Source: SFTJ01 sp051871555
GTDB lineage: Bacteria; Bacteroidota; Bacteroidia; Bacteroidales; Muribaculaceae
NCBI GenBank assembly: GCA_051871555.1
Contig: JBJECZ010000221.1
Coordinates: 1-12,531, forward strand
Direction: 5' to 3'
DNA length: 12,531 nt
Shown here one piece after another: positions 5,887-12,531 of the stretch; the stretch's first letter is position 1, and each line of letters opens with the position of its first letter. The position numbers and the translations under genes are program-made. The notes beneath the pieces were generated by a model. The model had not been told where the DNA came from. It searched no databases and saw only the letters and a list, made by a program, of their open reading frames with translations.

Positions 5887-6606
5887 TTATTTTGCTTCGT
5901 ACACCAGGGTGCCGATTGGTTCGCCGTTCATCACCTTCATGAGGTTGCCCTTGGTGTCCATGTCGAACACGATGATGGGCAGGTTGTTGAGTTTGCACAG
6001 GGTGGTGGCGGTGAGGTCCATCACTTTCAAGCCGCGGTTGTAGATTTCGTCGTAAGTGATTTCGCTGAACTTGGTGGCGGTTGGGTCTTTCTCGGGGTCG
6101 GCGGTGTAGATGCCGTCAACGCGGGTGCCTTTGAGCATCACGTCGGCTTCCACTTCAATTCCGCGCAGTGCTGAGCCTGTGTCGGTGGTGAAGAACGGGT
6201 TGCCGGTGCCGCCAGCCAGAATTGCCACTTTGCCGGCGTTCATGGCTTCGATGGCTTTCCACTTGCTGTAGTGTTCGCCAATGGGGAACATGTTGATGGC
6301 GGTGAACACCTGTGCCGGTTGTCCGTGGGTCTCGAGGCTGCTGCTCAGCGCCAGCGAATTGATTACGGTGGCAAGCATGCCCATTTGGTCGCCTTTCACG
6401 CGGTCGACGCCTTTGGCGGCGCCGCTCAAGCCGCGGAAGATGTTTCCGCCGCCAATCACTATTGCCACTTGCACGCCGCTTTCAACCACTTGTTTGATTT
6501 GTTCGGCATAGTCAGCCACGCGTTTGGCGTCGATGCCGTAGCCTTGTTCGCCCATCAGCGACTCGCCGCTGAGTTTCAGTAGTATTCTTTTATATTGCTC
6601 TCTCAT
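5887..6606 (-). CDS. pyrH: UMP kinase
   Basis: A 239-residue amino-acid-kinase-fold enzyme that phosphorylates UMP to UDP with ATP in pyrimidine synthesis; the bacterial form is a GTP-activated, UTP-inhibited hexamer. Visible motifs are KLSGE (11-15) for phosphate binding, IGGGNIFRG (51-59), GDQMGMLAT (72-80) of the UMP site, and GGTGNPFFTTDT (132-143), the signature of bacterial UMP kinases. The length is typical. It is the first gene of the pair with frr; the usual upstream partners rpsB and tsf are absent, and a separate promoter directly precedes the start. Confidence 0.97.
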   Translation of the reverse strand: MREQYKRILLKLSGESLMGEQGYGIDAKRVADYAEQIKQVVESGVQVAIVIGGGNIFRGLSGAAKGVDRVKGDQMGMLATVINSLALSSSLETHGQPAQVFTAINMFPIGEHYSKWKAIEAMNAGKVAILAGGTGNPFFTTDTGSALRGIEVEADVMLKGTRVDGIYTADPEKDPTATKFSEITYDEIYNRGLKVMDLTATTLCKLNNLPIIVFDMDTKGNLMKVMNGEPIGTLVYEAK

Positions 6607-6627
6607 AGTAACGATGTTATTTTTTCA

Positions 6628-6658
6628 CAAAAATAATCTAAAACACTTGTTCGCCAAA
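6628..6658 (-). promoter_or_regulatory. promoter of pyrH-frr
   Basis: On the minus strand TTTG (6655-6658), a 19-base gap, and TATTTTTG (6628-6635) match the Bacteroidetes consensus. The predicted leader before the ATG at 6606 is only about 15 bases, so there is little room for leader-based control. The remaining DNA from 6659 to 6780 holds nothing I can identify. Confidence 0.6.
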
Positions 6659-6790
6659 ATTTTCGTGCCACAATTTTGATGTGTGTTTGGAGCGCCGATG
6701 CTAAAAATGCTTGTTTCCATGGTGTTTATGTCCACAAGACGACGTCGAGGGCGTTTCGCGTAGCGTTGCGCCGCACGGTTGCGAATTTGC

Positions 6791-6815
6791 GGCGATAATT
6801 TTTGAATTATTCGCC
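6791..6815. promoter_or_regulatory. palindrome over the -33 box, possible operator
   Basis: GGCGATAATT (6791-6800) and AATTATTCGCC (6805-6815) form an inverted repeat with one extra T in the right arm. The four central bases are the TTTG -33 element of the promoter at 6801-6832. A symmetric site placed exactly there could bind a dimeric repressor, but no regulator gene lies next to it. Confidence 0.35.
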
Positions 6816-6832
6816 AAAGAGAAGTAACTTTG
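6801..6832 (+). promoter_or_regulatory. promoter of the PAP2-like gene
   Basis: TTTG (6801-6804), a 20-base gap and TAACTTTG (6825-6832) match the Bacteroidetes consensus well and share the TAACTTTG box with the rRNA promoter. Transcription should begin near 6839, giving a leader of about 80 bases to the ATG at 6920. Confidence 0.6.
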
Positions 6833-6919
6833 TTGCTGATATGGCCGAAATTCTTGGCGCCTTGTGTCGTGGCAAGATTAATGCGGCAGGTAGTTTAATT
6901 GATAATCATTGTGATTCTT

Positions 6920-7540
6920 ATGAAGATATTCGGCGCTTTAGCAAGGTTTTTTTCCACAGTTTTGAGCCCGTTGTTGATGCCCACCTATGGCGTGTTTTTG
7001 GCGTTGTGGGTGTCGGTGTTGTGTTACATTCCGTTGGGTATGCGTTTGATGGTGATTCTGGTGGTGTTTGGCATCACCTGCATTTTGCCAATGGTGTTTA
7101 TCGCAGTGTTGCATAATGCCAAGATTATCACCGACAAGCGGTTGGTGAACAGGCGTGAGCGTTGGTTGCCCTATGTGTTTTCGGTGCTGTGCTACATTGG
7201 TGCGGCATTCTATTTGCGCCATGTGCACAGTCCGTCGTGGCTGGTGGCGTTTATGTGGGGCGGCGTGGCTGCAGTGGCTGTGTCGGGAGTCGTCACCATT
7301 TGGTGGAAGATTAGTGCTCATGCTGCAGGCATTGCCGGCATCCTGGCATTGTTGATGGGCATTCACGACTTCGGGCTTGAGGCGTTTGGGCTGTTCGGCA
7401 CCATTTGCGTGACAGTTTTGCTTTGCGGCTGTGTGTGCACCTCGCGCATTTTGCTCGACCGTCACACTTTGCTTCAGGCGCTTGCCGGAACGGCTAACGG
7501 ATTCTTGTGGGTCTATTGGGCTATCCGCTTGCTGGGCTGA
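6920..7540 (+). CDS. PAP2-like integral membrane protein
   Basis: A 206-residue, very hydrophobic protein with about five or six membrane segments. Remnants of the PAP2 phosphatase signature are present: a basic stretch TDKRLVNRRERWLP (71-84) in the place of the KxxxxxxRP motif, SAHAAG (132-137) for the PSGH motif with His134, and SRILLDRH (175-182) for SR-x5-H with His182. The Asp normally found four residues after that His is Gln186. PAP2 enzymes remove phosphate from lipids such as undecaprenyl pyrophosphate or phosphatidic acid at the membrane. The key histidines remain, so activity is possible but not certain. The start is the ATG at 6920; an in-frame TTG at 6899 would add seven residues. 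It has its own promoter and terminator. Confidence 0.65.
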   Translation: MKIFGALARFFSTVLSPLLMPTYGVFLALWVSVLCYIPLGMRLMVILVVFGITCILPMVFIAVLHNAKIITDKRLVNRRERWLPYVFSVLCYIGAAFYLRHVHSPSWLVAFMWGGVAAVAVSGVVTIWWKISAHAAGIAGILALLMGIHDFGLEAFGLFGTICVTVLLCGCVCTSRILLDRHTLLQALAGTANGFLWVYWAIRLLG

Positions 7541-7562
7541 TGGGGCGGTGGACTTGATGTCA

Positions 7563-7586
7563 CGCCGTTTGGCGCTGGTTTTTTTT
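7563..7586 (+). terminator. short hairpin with T-run after the PAP2-like gene
   Basis: CGCC (7563-7566) pairs with GGCG (7571-7574) around GTTT. After CTGG there is a run of eight T (7579-7586). The stem is short, but the T-run is clear and sits 23 bases after the stop. An alternative stem with an earlier GGCG at 7544-7547 could compete. Confidence 0.45.
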
Positions 7587-7640
7587 GAAGGAAAAGTAGA
7601 TTAATCGTAATAACAATATTTTTTTTGACGAAAATTAATT

Positions 7641-8147
7641 ATGAAACCATTGGTTAGTGTAATCATGGGCAGCACGAGCGACCTGCCGATTATGGAGAAG
7701 GCGCTGAATCTGCTCAACGACATGGAAATTCCGTTTGAAGTGCTTGCGCTAAGTGCTCACCGCACGCCTGCCCAAGTCGAAGAATTTGCTCGCGGTGCCA
7801 AGGCTCGTGGAGTGAAGGTGATTATTGCTGCTGCCGGCATGGCTGCTCACTTGCCTGGCGTGATTGCTGCCATGACTCCGCTGCCTGTGATTGGTGTGCC
7901 CATCAAGTCGACCATCGAGGGCATGGACGCATTGCTGGCTATCGTGCAGATGCCTCCGGGCATTCCTGTTGCCACTGTGGGCATCAATGCGGCACTCAAC
8001 GCTGCCATTCTTGCCACCCAAATGCTGGCTTTGGCTGACGAAGCTGTGGCTGCCAAGGTGGAAGCATATAAGGCTGACCTCGCAGGCAAGATTGTAAAGG
8101 CTAACGAGGACCTTGCAAAGCTGGAGTATAAGTTCAAGACTAATTGA
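7641..8147 (+). CDS. purE: N5-carboxyaminoimidazole ribonucleotide mutase
   Basis: A 168-residue PurE that moves the carboxyl group of N5-CAIR to form CAIR in purine synthesis. The N-terminal MGSTSDLPIM (9-18), LSAHRTP (37-43), AAGMAAHLPGVIAAMTPLPVIGVP (64-87) and MPPGIPVATVGI (104-115) are the family's binding and catalytic blocks; the histidines of SAHRTP and MAAHLPG are the key ones. These features fit the class I bacterial mutase, which works with PurK; no purK is in this window. The enzyme is a cytosolic octamer in known cases. No consensus promoter was found in the 50 bases before the start, only A/T-rich sequence. Confidence 0.96.
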   Translation: MKPLVSVIMGSTSDLPIMEKALNLLNDMEIPFEVLALSAHRTPAQVEEFARGAKARGVKVIIAAAGMAAHLPGVIAAMTPLPVIGVPIKSTIEGMDALLAIVQMPPGIPVATVGINAALNAAILATQMLALADEAVAAKVEAYKADLAGKIVKANEDLAKLEYKFKTN

Positions 8148-8180
8148 TTGTCTTTGCTGGGACTATCGTTGTTTGTAGTG

Positions 8181-8229
8181 GCGGTGAACCTCCGTTGGTG
8201 TGCATCGCCGCTTTGATGTGTTTTATTTT
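8181..8229 (+). terminator. probable terminator after purE
   Basis: GCGGTGA (8181-8187) pairs with TCGCCGC (8205-8211), including one G-U pair, and is followed by the T-rich stretch TTTGATGTGTTTTATTTT. It lies 34 bases after the purE stop, which suggests that ispG is transcribed separately, although no consensus promoter for ispG was recognised. Confidence 0.5.
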
Positions 8230-8253
8230 AAATAATTGATAATAATCGATAAC

Positions 8254-8259
8254 GAGGTG
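8254..8259 (+). promoter_or_regulatory. Shine-Dalgarno-like site of ispG
   Basis: GAGGTG ends four bases before the ATG at 8264. Such purine-rich sites are uncommon in Bacteroidetes, and most genes here lack one. It supports the chosen ispG start. Confidence 0.5.
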
Positions 8260-8263
8260 AAAT

Positions 8264-10087
8264 ATGATTAACTATAAACGTCGCAAAACCACAGCGGTGC
8301 GCATCAAAAACTTGATGATGGGCTCCGACTATCCGGTGCGTGTGCAGTCGATGACCTCCACCAACACTATGGACACCGAGGGCAGCGTGGCTCAGTGCCG
8401 CCGCATTGCCGATGCCGGTGCCGACCTTGTGCGCCTCACCGCTCAGGGTGTGCGTGAGGCTGATAACATTGGTGTGATTCGCAGTAAGCTCGTCGCCGAG
8501 GGCTACGAGCTGCCGTTGGTGGCTGACATTCATTTCAATCCGCGCGCTGCCTTTGCTGCGGCTGTCACTGCCAACAAGGTGCGCATCAATCCGGGTAATT
8601 TTGTCGATGTGGCTCGCACGTTCAAGAAACTCACGTTCACCGACGAAGAATATGCTGCCGAGTTGGCGAAGATTCGCGACGCCTTGGTGCCGTTCATTGC
8701 TTTGTGCCGCGAACATGGCACAGCGGTGCGCCTTGGTGTGAATCACGGTTCGCTCAGCGACCGCATTATGAGCCGTTACGGCGACACGCCTGCCGGAATG
8801 GTGGAAAGCGTGATGGAGTTTCTGCGTGTGTTTGTGGCTGAGCGTTTCACCGATGTGGTGATTTCCATCAAGGCTTCGAACACGGTGGTGATGGTGGAAA
8901 CGGTGCGCCGGCTGGTGGTGGCTATGGATGCCGAAGATATGCATTTTCCGCTGCATCTGGGCGTCACTGAGGCTGGCGACGGCGAGGATGGCCGCATTAA
9001 AAGCGCTGTGGGCATAGGCACGCTGCTTGCCGAGGGCGTGGGCGACACCATTCGCGTGTCGCTTAGCGAAGACCCCGAGCTCGAGGTGCCTGTGGCGCAA
9101 AAACTGGTTGAATACATCTGCTCGCGTGAGGGCCATGCTCCAATTGCGGGGCGCGAATTCGAAGGATATAATCACATCCAGCCCGAGCGGCGCTCGTCGG
9201 TGGCTGTGGCTGATGTGGTGGGTGCAAGGCGCCAGCCCGTCACGGTGGCTTCGTATGCTCCGGTGCAGGTTGCCGGCAAACTGAAGCCCGATTTCTATTT
9301 TGCTGCCGATGGCAATGCCGATGCTGCTTGCCGCTGCATTGTGCCTGCCGAGAAATATTGTGGCGCCGAAAACACGTTCCCGCTCTTCGATGCCGATGCC
9401 ATTGCCGACGCTGTGCGTTGCCAAGCCCCGATGGTGTGGCTCAAGGTGCCTGCCGACACGTCAATAGCTGCGCTCGAGCCGCTGCGTGGCGCCGACCGCG
9501 TGGTGCTGGTGGCTACTCCTGCCAGTGTAAACGTGCCGGCTAGCTTGCAGGCAATGTTGCATAGCTTGATGGCGGCAGGAATCAATTGCCCGGTGGTGCC
9601 GCTGTGCTCCTATGCCGATGCCGACAAGGAGTGGCTGCAGGTGAAGGCTGGTGCCGACATGGGCACGTTGCTGCTAAACGGCTTCCGCGACGGTGTGTGG
9701 GTTGAGGCTCCAAACTATGCTTTGCCCGACGACGTGGTGAGCCTTGAATACGGCATCTTGCAGGCTGCGCGTCTGCGCATGAGTAAAACCGAGTTTATTT
9801 CTTGTCCGAGTTGCGGACGCACGCTCTTCGACTTGCAGCGCACTGTGGCGCAGGTTAAGGCTGCCACTTCGCATCTGTCGCACCTGAAAATAGGCATTAT
9901 GGGATGCATCGTTAACGGTCCGGGCGAGATGGCTGATGCCGATTATGGCTACGTGGGTGCCGCTGTGGGGAAAATAAGCCTCTACAAAGGCAAGGAGTGC
10001 ATCGAAAAAAACATACCGCAGGACGACGCCATCCCGCGCCTCATTGAGCTAATCAAGCAAAACGGCGACTGGGTGGACCCTGAGTGA
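8264..10087 (+). CDS. ispG: 4-hydroxy-3-methylbut-2-enyl diphosphate synthase, long form
   Basis: A 607-residue IspG (GcpE), which reductively opens methylerythritol cyclodiphosphate to HMBPP, the second-last step of the MEP isoprenoid pathway. The N-terminal TIM-barrel part begins with RVQSMTSTNT (26-35) and includes RINPGN (107-112) and LGVNHGSLS (157-165). The C-terminal part carries the [4Fe-4S] ligands Cys514 and Cys517 (CPSCGRT), Cys548 (MGCIVNGPGE) and the fourth ligand Glu555. Between them, at roughly 290-500, is the extra domain that separates the long form of Bacteroidetes, Chlamydiae and plants (about 600+ residues) from the 370-residue E. coli type. All key residues are intact. 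SGNH and membrane-protein genes follow on the same strand with short gaps and no visible promoters, so they may be cotranscribed. Confidence 0.96.
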   Translation: MINYKRRKTTAVRIKNLMMGSDYPVRVQSMTSTNTMDTEGSVAQCRRIADAGADLVRLTAQGVREADNIGVIRSKLVAEGYELPLVADIHFNPRAAFAAAVTANKVRINPGNFVDVARTFKKLTFTDEEYAAELAKIRDALVPFIALCREHGTAVRLGVNHGSLSDRIMSRYGDTPAGMVESVMEFLRVFVAERFTDVVISIKASNTVVMVETVRRLVVAMDAEDMHFPLHLGVTEAGDGEDGRIKSAVGIGTLLAEGVGDTIRVSLSEDPELEVPVAQKLVEYICSREGHAPIAGREFEGYNHIQPERRSSVAVADVVGARRQPVTVASYAPVQVAGKLKPDFYFAADGNADAACRCIVPAEKYCGAENTFPLFDADAIADAVRCQAPMVWLKVPADTSIAALEPLRGADRVVLVATPASVNVPASLQAMLHSLMAAGINCPVVPLCSYADADKEWLQVKAGADMGTLLLNGFRDGVWVEAPNYALPDDVVSLEYGILQAARLRMSKTEFISCPSCGRTLFDLQRTVAQVKAATSHLSHLKIGIMGCIVNGPGEMADADYGYVGAAVGKISLYKGKECIEKNIPQDDAIPRLIELIKQNGDWVDPE

Positions 10088-10133
10088 GCTAAACCGAATC
10101 TGTTAAAACCTTAAAACTTACATATATTCAATT

Positions 10134-10829
10134 ATGAAAAAAGCATTTGCTTGCTTGGCGGTGGGTGTGTTGTCGATGTTCTTGGGCAACACGATGCGTG
10201 CCGCCGACAACCGCGACTGGGCAAAGTTCGGACGCTATGCCGAGGCTAATGCTGCGCTAAAGAGCAACCCCGAGGTGGTGTTCTTTGGCAACAGTATCAC
10301 CGACCACTGGCCGAGCAGGTCGCCCAAATTCTGGGCTGACAACAAAGGGTTTGTGGGTCGTGGCATATCGGGACAGACCACCTGCGAGATGCTGGTGCGT
10401 TTCCGCCAAGATGTAATCGGTTTGCATCCGCGTGTGGTGGTGATTCTTGCCGGCATCAACGACATTGCCCAAAACAACGGCAAAATATCTCTTGCCAACG
10501 TGCTGGGCAACCTGCAGAGTATGACCGAGCTGGCTCGTGCCCATGGCATAAAGGTGGCGCTGTGCTCGGTGGTGCCTTGCAGCCGCATTGCTTGGCGTGA
10601 CGAAATTAAGCCGGCATTGCAGGTCAAGCAGCTCAACAGCATGATTGGGCAATATGTGGCAACTCTCGCTTCGGACGATGTCATTTACGTCGACTATTAT
10701 TCTGCCATGGCTAATGCCGAGGGCGGACTTGATACCTCTCTGTCGGACGACGGTTGCCACCCAACGCCTGCTGGCTATGCCATCATGGAGAGGGTTGTGC
10801 TCGAGGCGCTTGCCGTCTGGGCAAAGTGA
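10134..10829 (+). CDS. exported SGNH/GDSL-family hydrolase
   Basis: A 231-residue protein with a signal peptide (MKKAFACLAVGVLSMFLGNTMRAAD, cleavage near residue 24). The four SGNH blocks are in order: Ser54 in FGNSITDHW (block I), Gly77 in GRGISGQTT (block II), Asn109 in AGINDIA (block III) and Asp206/His209 in DDGCHPTPAGY (block V). These give the catalytic Ser, oxyanion-hole Gly and Asn, and the Asp-His pair. Such enzymes remove acetyl or acyl groups from glycans, lipids or thioesters; many exported Bacteroidetes members act on carbohydrate esters. It lies 46 bases after ispG without a separate promoter in view. The substrate cannot be read from the sequence. The family call is firm. Confidence 0.88.
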   Translation: MKKAFACLAVGVLSMFLGNTMRAADNRDWAKFGRYAEANAALKSNPEVVFFGNSITDHWPSRSPKFWADNKGFVGRGISGQTTCEMLVRFRQDVIGLHPRVVVILAGINDIAQNNGKISLANVLGNLQSMTELARAHGIKVALCSVVPCSRIAWRDEIKPALQVKQLNSMIGQYVATLASDDVIYVDYYSAMANAEGGLDTSLSDDGCHPTPAGYAIMERVVLEALAVWAK

Positions 10830-10895
10830 CGCTCTTGCCGGCTGAATATGTGAAATTACAGTGAGTCTCTTCTAACTTAATAATACAATTCAATT

Positions 10896-11552
10896 ATGGG
10901 AAAAACAAAAGAATCGGTGTTGTACCTTCGCGTGCGTAATCTTTGTGGTGTTCTGGGTGTGGTGCTGCCGTGGCTTGCGTTGTTTTCGGCGGGAATTGCC
11001 GAGCATCCAAGCAGCGAATGGTGGTGGAGCATCTCTGCCACCTACTATCAGTCGCCGGCGTTGGTGGGCGTGCTCGTGCCGGCAAGCATCGTGCTCATCA
11101 CTTATGTGGGCTATAACACCCTCGATAACGTGGTGACATCGCTAAGCGGCATCTTCGGGCTTGGCATTGTGCTTTTCCCGTGTCAGGTGAGCTGGCTCGA
11201 TGCCAACGCTCTTGTGGGTTTCTTTTAGGTGCCTATGCACATATCCAATATTCTTCACACTTTCTGTGCCGCCACTTTCTTCATCTTGCTTGCCTATAAC
11301 AGCATATGTCTGTTCACCAAGTCGGGCGGCGACCCAACCCCGCGTAAATTGTTGCGCAACCGCATCTACCGCATTTGCGGTTGGGGTATGCTGGCTTTCG
11401 AATTGGCTTTTGCCGTGACTATGTTCCTGCCCACGCCGGGCTATTTGACTATGCTCGTAGAGATTATTCTGCTGCACCTGTTTGGCATCTCGTGGCTCGT
11501 GAAGGGTGAAGCCTTCCCTTGGGCAAACGACGTTGTAGAAGATGAGAAATGA
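10896..11552 (+). pseudogene. six-helix membrane protein interrupted by in-frame TAG
   Basis: Two open stretches lie in the same frame with nothing between them but TAG at 11226-11228. The first (110 residues, MGKTKESVLYLRVRN...) has hydrophobic segments at about 16-34, 55-73 and 79-96; the second (107 residues, starting VPMHISNILHTF) has three more. Together they would form one 218-codon membrane protein with six helices, and ALVGFF-TAG-VPMHISN reads as one continuous loop. The natural explanation is a CAG (Gln) to TAG change, in the genome or as a sequencing error. Separate translation of the second half from GTG 11229 or ATG 11235 is possible but lacks a ribosome site. I do not recognise a named family. 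The frame is followed by the editing-domain gene at 11584, 31 bases on. Confidence 0.6.
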
Positions 11553-11583
11553 TATTTATATACATTGTAAATAATAGAATCAA

Positions 11584-12054
11584 ATGGACGAACCAATTCT
11601 TAATGCACATAACAAGGACGAATATCCGCCGGCGCACACTGCCGAGCACATCCTCAATGGCACTATGGTGAAGATGTTTGGCTGCCGCCGTGCAAAGACG
11701 GCGCACGTCGAACGCAAAAAATCGAAGCTCGACTACGATTTCTCGCGTGCCCTGTCGCCCGACGAGGTGGCTGCCGTGGAGGCGCGCGTCAACGAGGTGA
11801 TTGCCGCCGACTTGCCGGTGACCATGGAGTTTGCCAATCAAAACGACGTGGCTGAGCGTTTCGACCTCGAACGTCTGCCCGAAGGCGCTTCTTCCACGGT
11901 GCGCATTGTGCACGTTGGCGACTACGACGAATGTCTTTGCGCTGGCAAGCACGTCGACCACACTGCCCAAATCGGACACTTCCGCATCTCAAGCACCCGT
12001 TTTCAGGAGGGCACATTGCGACTGGTGTTCCGCCTCGATGGCGAAAATTTCTAA
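11584..12054 (+). CDS. AlaX-like free-standing tRNA-editing domain
   Basis: A 156-residue protein matching the second additional domain of alanyl- and threonyl-tRNA synthetases. The zinc motif is split as expected: H18-TAE-H22 near the start and C119-AGK-H123 near the end (CLCAGKHVDHTAQIG). The domain hydrolyses wrongly charged tRNA, typically Ser- or Gly-tRNA(Ala), in trans in the cytosol. The catalytic synthetase core is absent. The length is that of short AlaX proteins. It sits 31 bases after the interrupted membrane-protein frame and about 200 bases before the rRNA promoter. Whether it acts on tRNA(Ala) or tRNA(Thr) cannot be decided here. A weak 7-bp A/T hairpin (12101-12107 with 12116-12122) and another (12135-12141 with 12147-12153) follow the gene and may help end its transcript. 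Confidence 0.85.
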   Translation: MDEPILNAHNKDEYPPAHTAEHILNGTMVKMFGCRRAKTAHVERKKSKLDYDFSRALSPDEVAAVEARVNEVIAADLPVTMEFANQNDVAERFDLERLPEGASSTVRIVHVGDYDECLCAGKHVDHTAQIGHFRISSTRFQEGTLRLVFRLDGENF

Positions 12055-12213
12055 AAAATTGTAACATCGGGTTTAGGACGAAATTTTCTGAAAAAGTCGT
12101 TTTTATGCTGTATAACATAAAATTCACATCTTTTAACAAATGCTTTATTTGTTGTAAATCAGCGAGTTGAGCAAAATAGGCAAAAAAATCGATAGAAAAT
12201 TTCTTGTTAAAGT

Positions 12214-12244
12214 TTTGCAGATTTGAAATAAAGCAGTAACTTTG
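12214..12244 (+). promoter_or_regulatory. rRNA operon promoter
   Basis: TTTG (12214-12217), a 19-base gap and TAACTTTG (12237-12244) form a full Bacteroidetes promoter, preceded by very A/T-rich DNA that could act as an UP element. Transcription should start near 12251, about 255 bases before the mature 16S end. No second rRNA promoter was recognised upstream. Confidence 0.75.
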
Positions 12245-12250
12245 CACTCG

Positions 12251-12505
12251 CTTTTGGGAAACCAATGAGCACAACAAAAACCAAGATCATTGAAATAATT
12301 GCGATAGGAAACATTGACAACAGTGAGAGACAAGGAAAGGTGAAGACCTGAGAACATTGTCCTCGTCAAGAGAAATTTCCGAGAAAAAGACAGGTAAACG
12401 AATAAATCGGGCGTCACCACGAGCGAGGGGCATCAGGCCAGCGGAAGTTGCGGCGAGTCTTTAAGGCGTTTTCAAAAACAAGAAAAAAGAAAAAGACAAG
12501 ATACA
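12251..12505 (+). other. rRNA operon leader (pre-16S 5' region)
   Basis: The stretch between the promoter and the 16S 5' end is purine-rich and has no coding frame. Small stems are visible: CAATGA 12263-12268 with TCATTG 12287-12292, and AGGT/ACCT just before 12352. GTCTTTAAGG at 12457-12466 resembles the CTTTAA core of the bacterial boxA antitermination signal, but this is a weak match. The RNase III processing partner would lie downstream of 16S, outside the window. Confidence 0.55.
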
Positions 12506-12531
12506 ACAACGAAGAGTTTGATCCTGGCTCA
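12506..12531 (+). rRNA. rrs: 16S rRNA, 5' end only
   Basis: GAAGAGTTTGATCCTGGCTC (12511-12530) is the universal 16S start, the site of the 27F primer. Aligning to the E. coli 5' end puts the first mature base near 12506. The gene runs off the window. Confidence 0.95.

Noticed and set aside
6802..7116. 104-codon frame, with an ATG at 6841 almost at the predicted transcription start
   Set aside because: It overlaps the PAP2-like gene in another frame, and its second half is a shadow of that gene. A leaderless short protein from 6841 is possible but unsupported.
7600..7640. Promoter for purE in the T-rich stretch
   Set aside because: TA followed by a long T-run ending in TTG does not fit TAnnTTTG at a proper spacing, and no -33 element was found.
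8228..9424. 398-codon open frame on the - strand
   Set aside because: Antisense to ispG; very rich in His and Ala with no domain features, as expected of a mirror frame.

Overview
The window looks like chromosomal DNA from a member of the Bacteroidales. Three things point there: several promoters follow the Bacteroidetes pattern (TTTG, a 19-20 base gap, then TAnnTTTG); genes mostly lack Shine-Dalgarno sequences; and IspG is the long 607-residue form found in Bacteroidetes. A gut family such as Muribaculaceae or Prevotellaceae is a guess from the overall feel of the proteins, not something the sequence proves.

Layout. Positions 1-1760 (+): a small phosphatase operon with a Zn-ribbon/tyrosine-phosphatase fusion, a calcineurin-like phosphoesterase, and a 29-codon remnant that begins like a low-molecular-weight tyrosine phosphatase, closed by a hairpin. 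Positions 1792-3267 (-): an exported tannase-like alpha/beta hydrolase with its own promoter. Positions 3458-4901 (-): an operon encoding a membrane-anchored SPFH/band-7 protein and a 57-residue Arc-type ribbon-helix-helix protein, followed by two hairpin structures. Positions 4947-5265: a non-coding stretch with a strong rRNA-like promoter and a run of stable hairpins, which may be an undescribed structured RNA. Positions 5277-6658 (-): pyrH-frr (UMP kinase and ribosome recycling factor). Positions 6791-7586 (+): a PAP2-like membrane protein with a palindrome over its promoter. Positions 7641-8229 (+): purE. Positions 8254-11552 (+): ispG, an exported SGNH hydrolase, and a six-helix membrane protein split by an in-frame TAG. 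Positions 11584-12054 (+): a free-standing AlaX-like tRNA-editing domain. Positions 12214-12531 (+): promoter, leader and first bases of a 16S rRNA gene, so the window ends at the start of an rRNA operon.

Most of the window is housekeeping: nucleotide synthesis (pyrH, purE), isoprenoid precursors (ispG), and translation (frr, the editing domain, rRNA). The accessory or less explained parts are the phosphatase cluster, the SPFH/ribbon-helix-helix pair, the structured intergenic RNA candidate at about 4984-5265, and two reading frames that are both interrupted by TAG. No CRISPR array, tRNA gene, transposase or integrase was seen.
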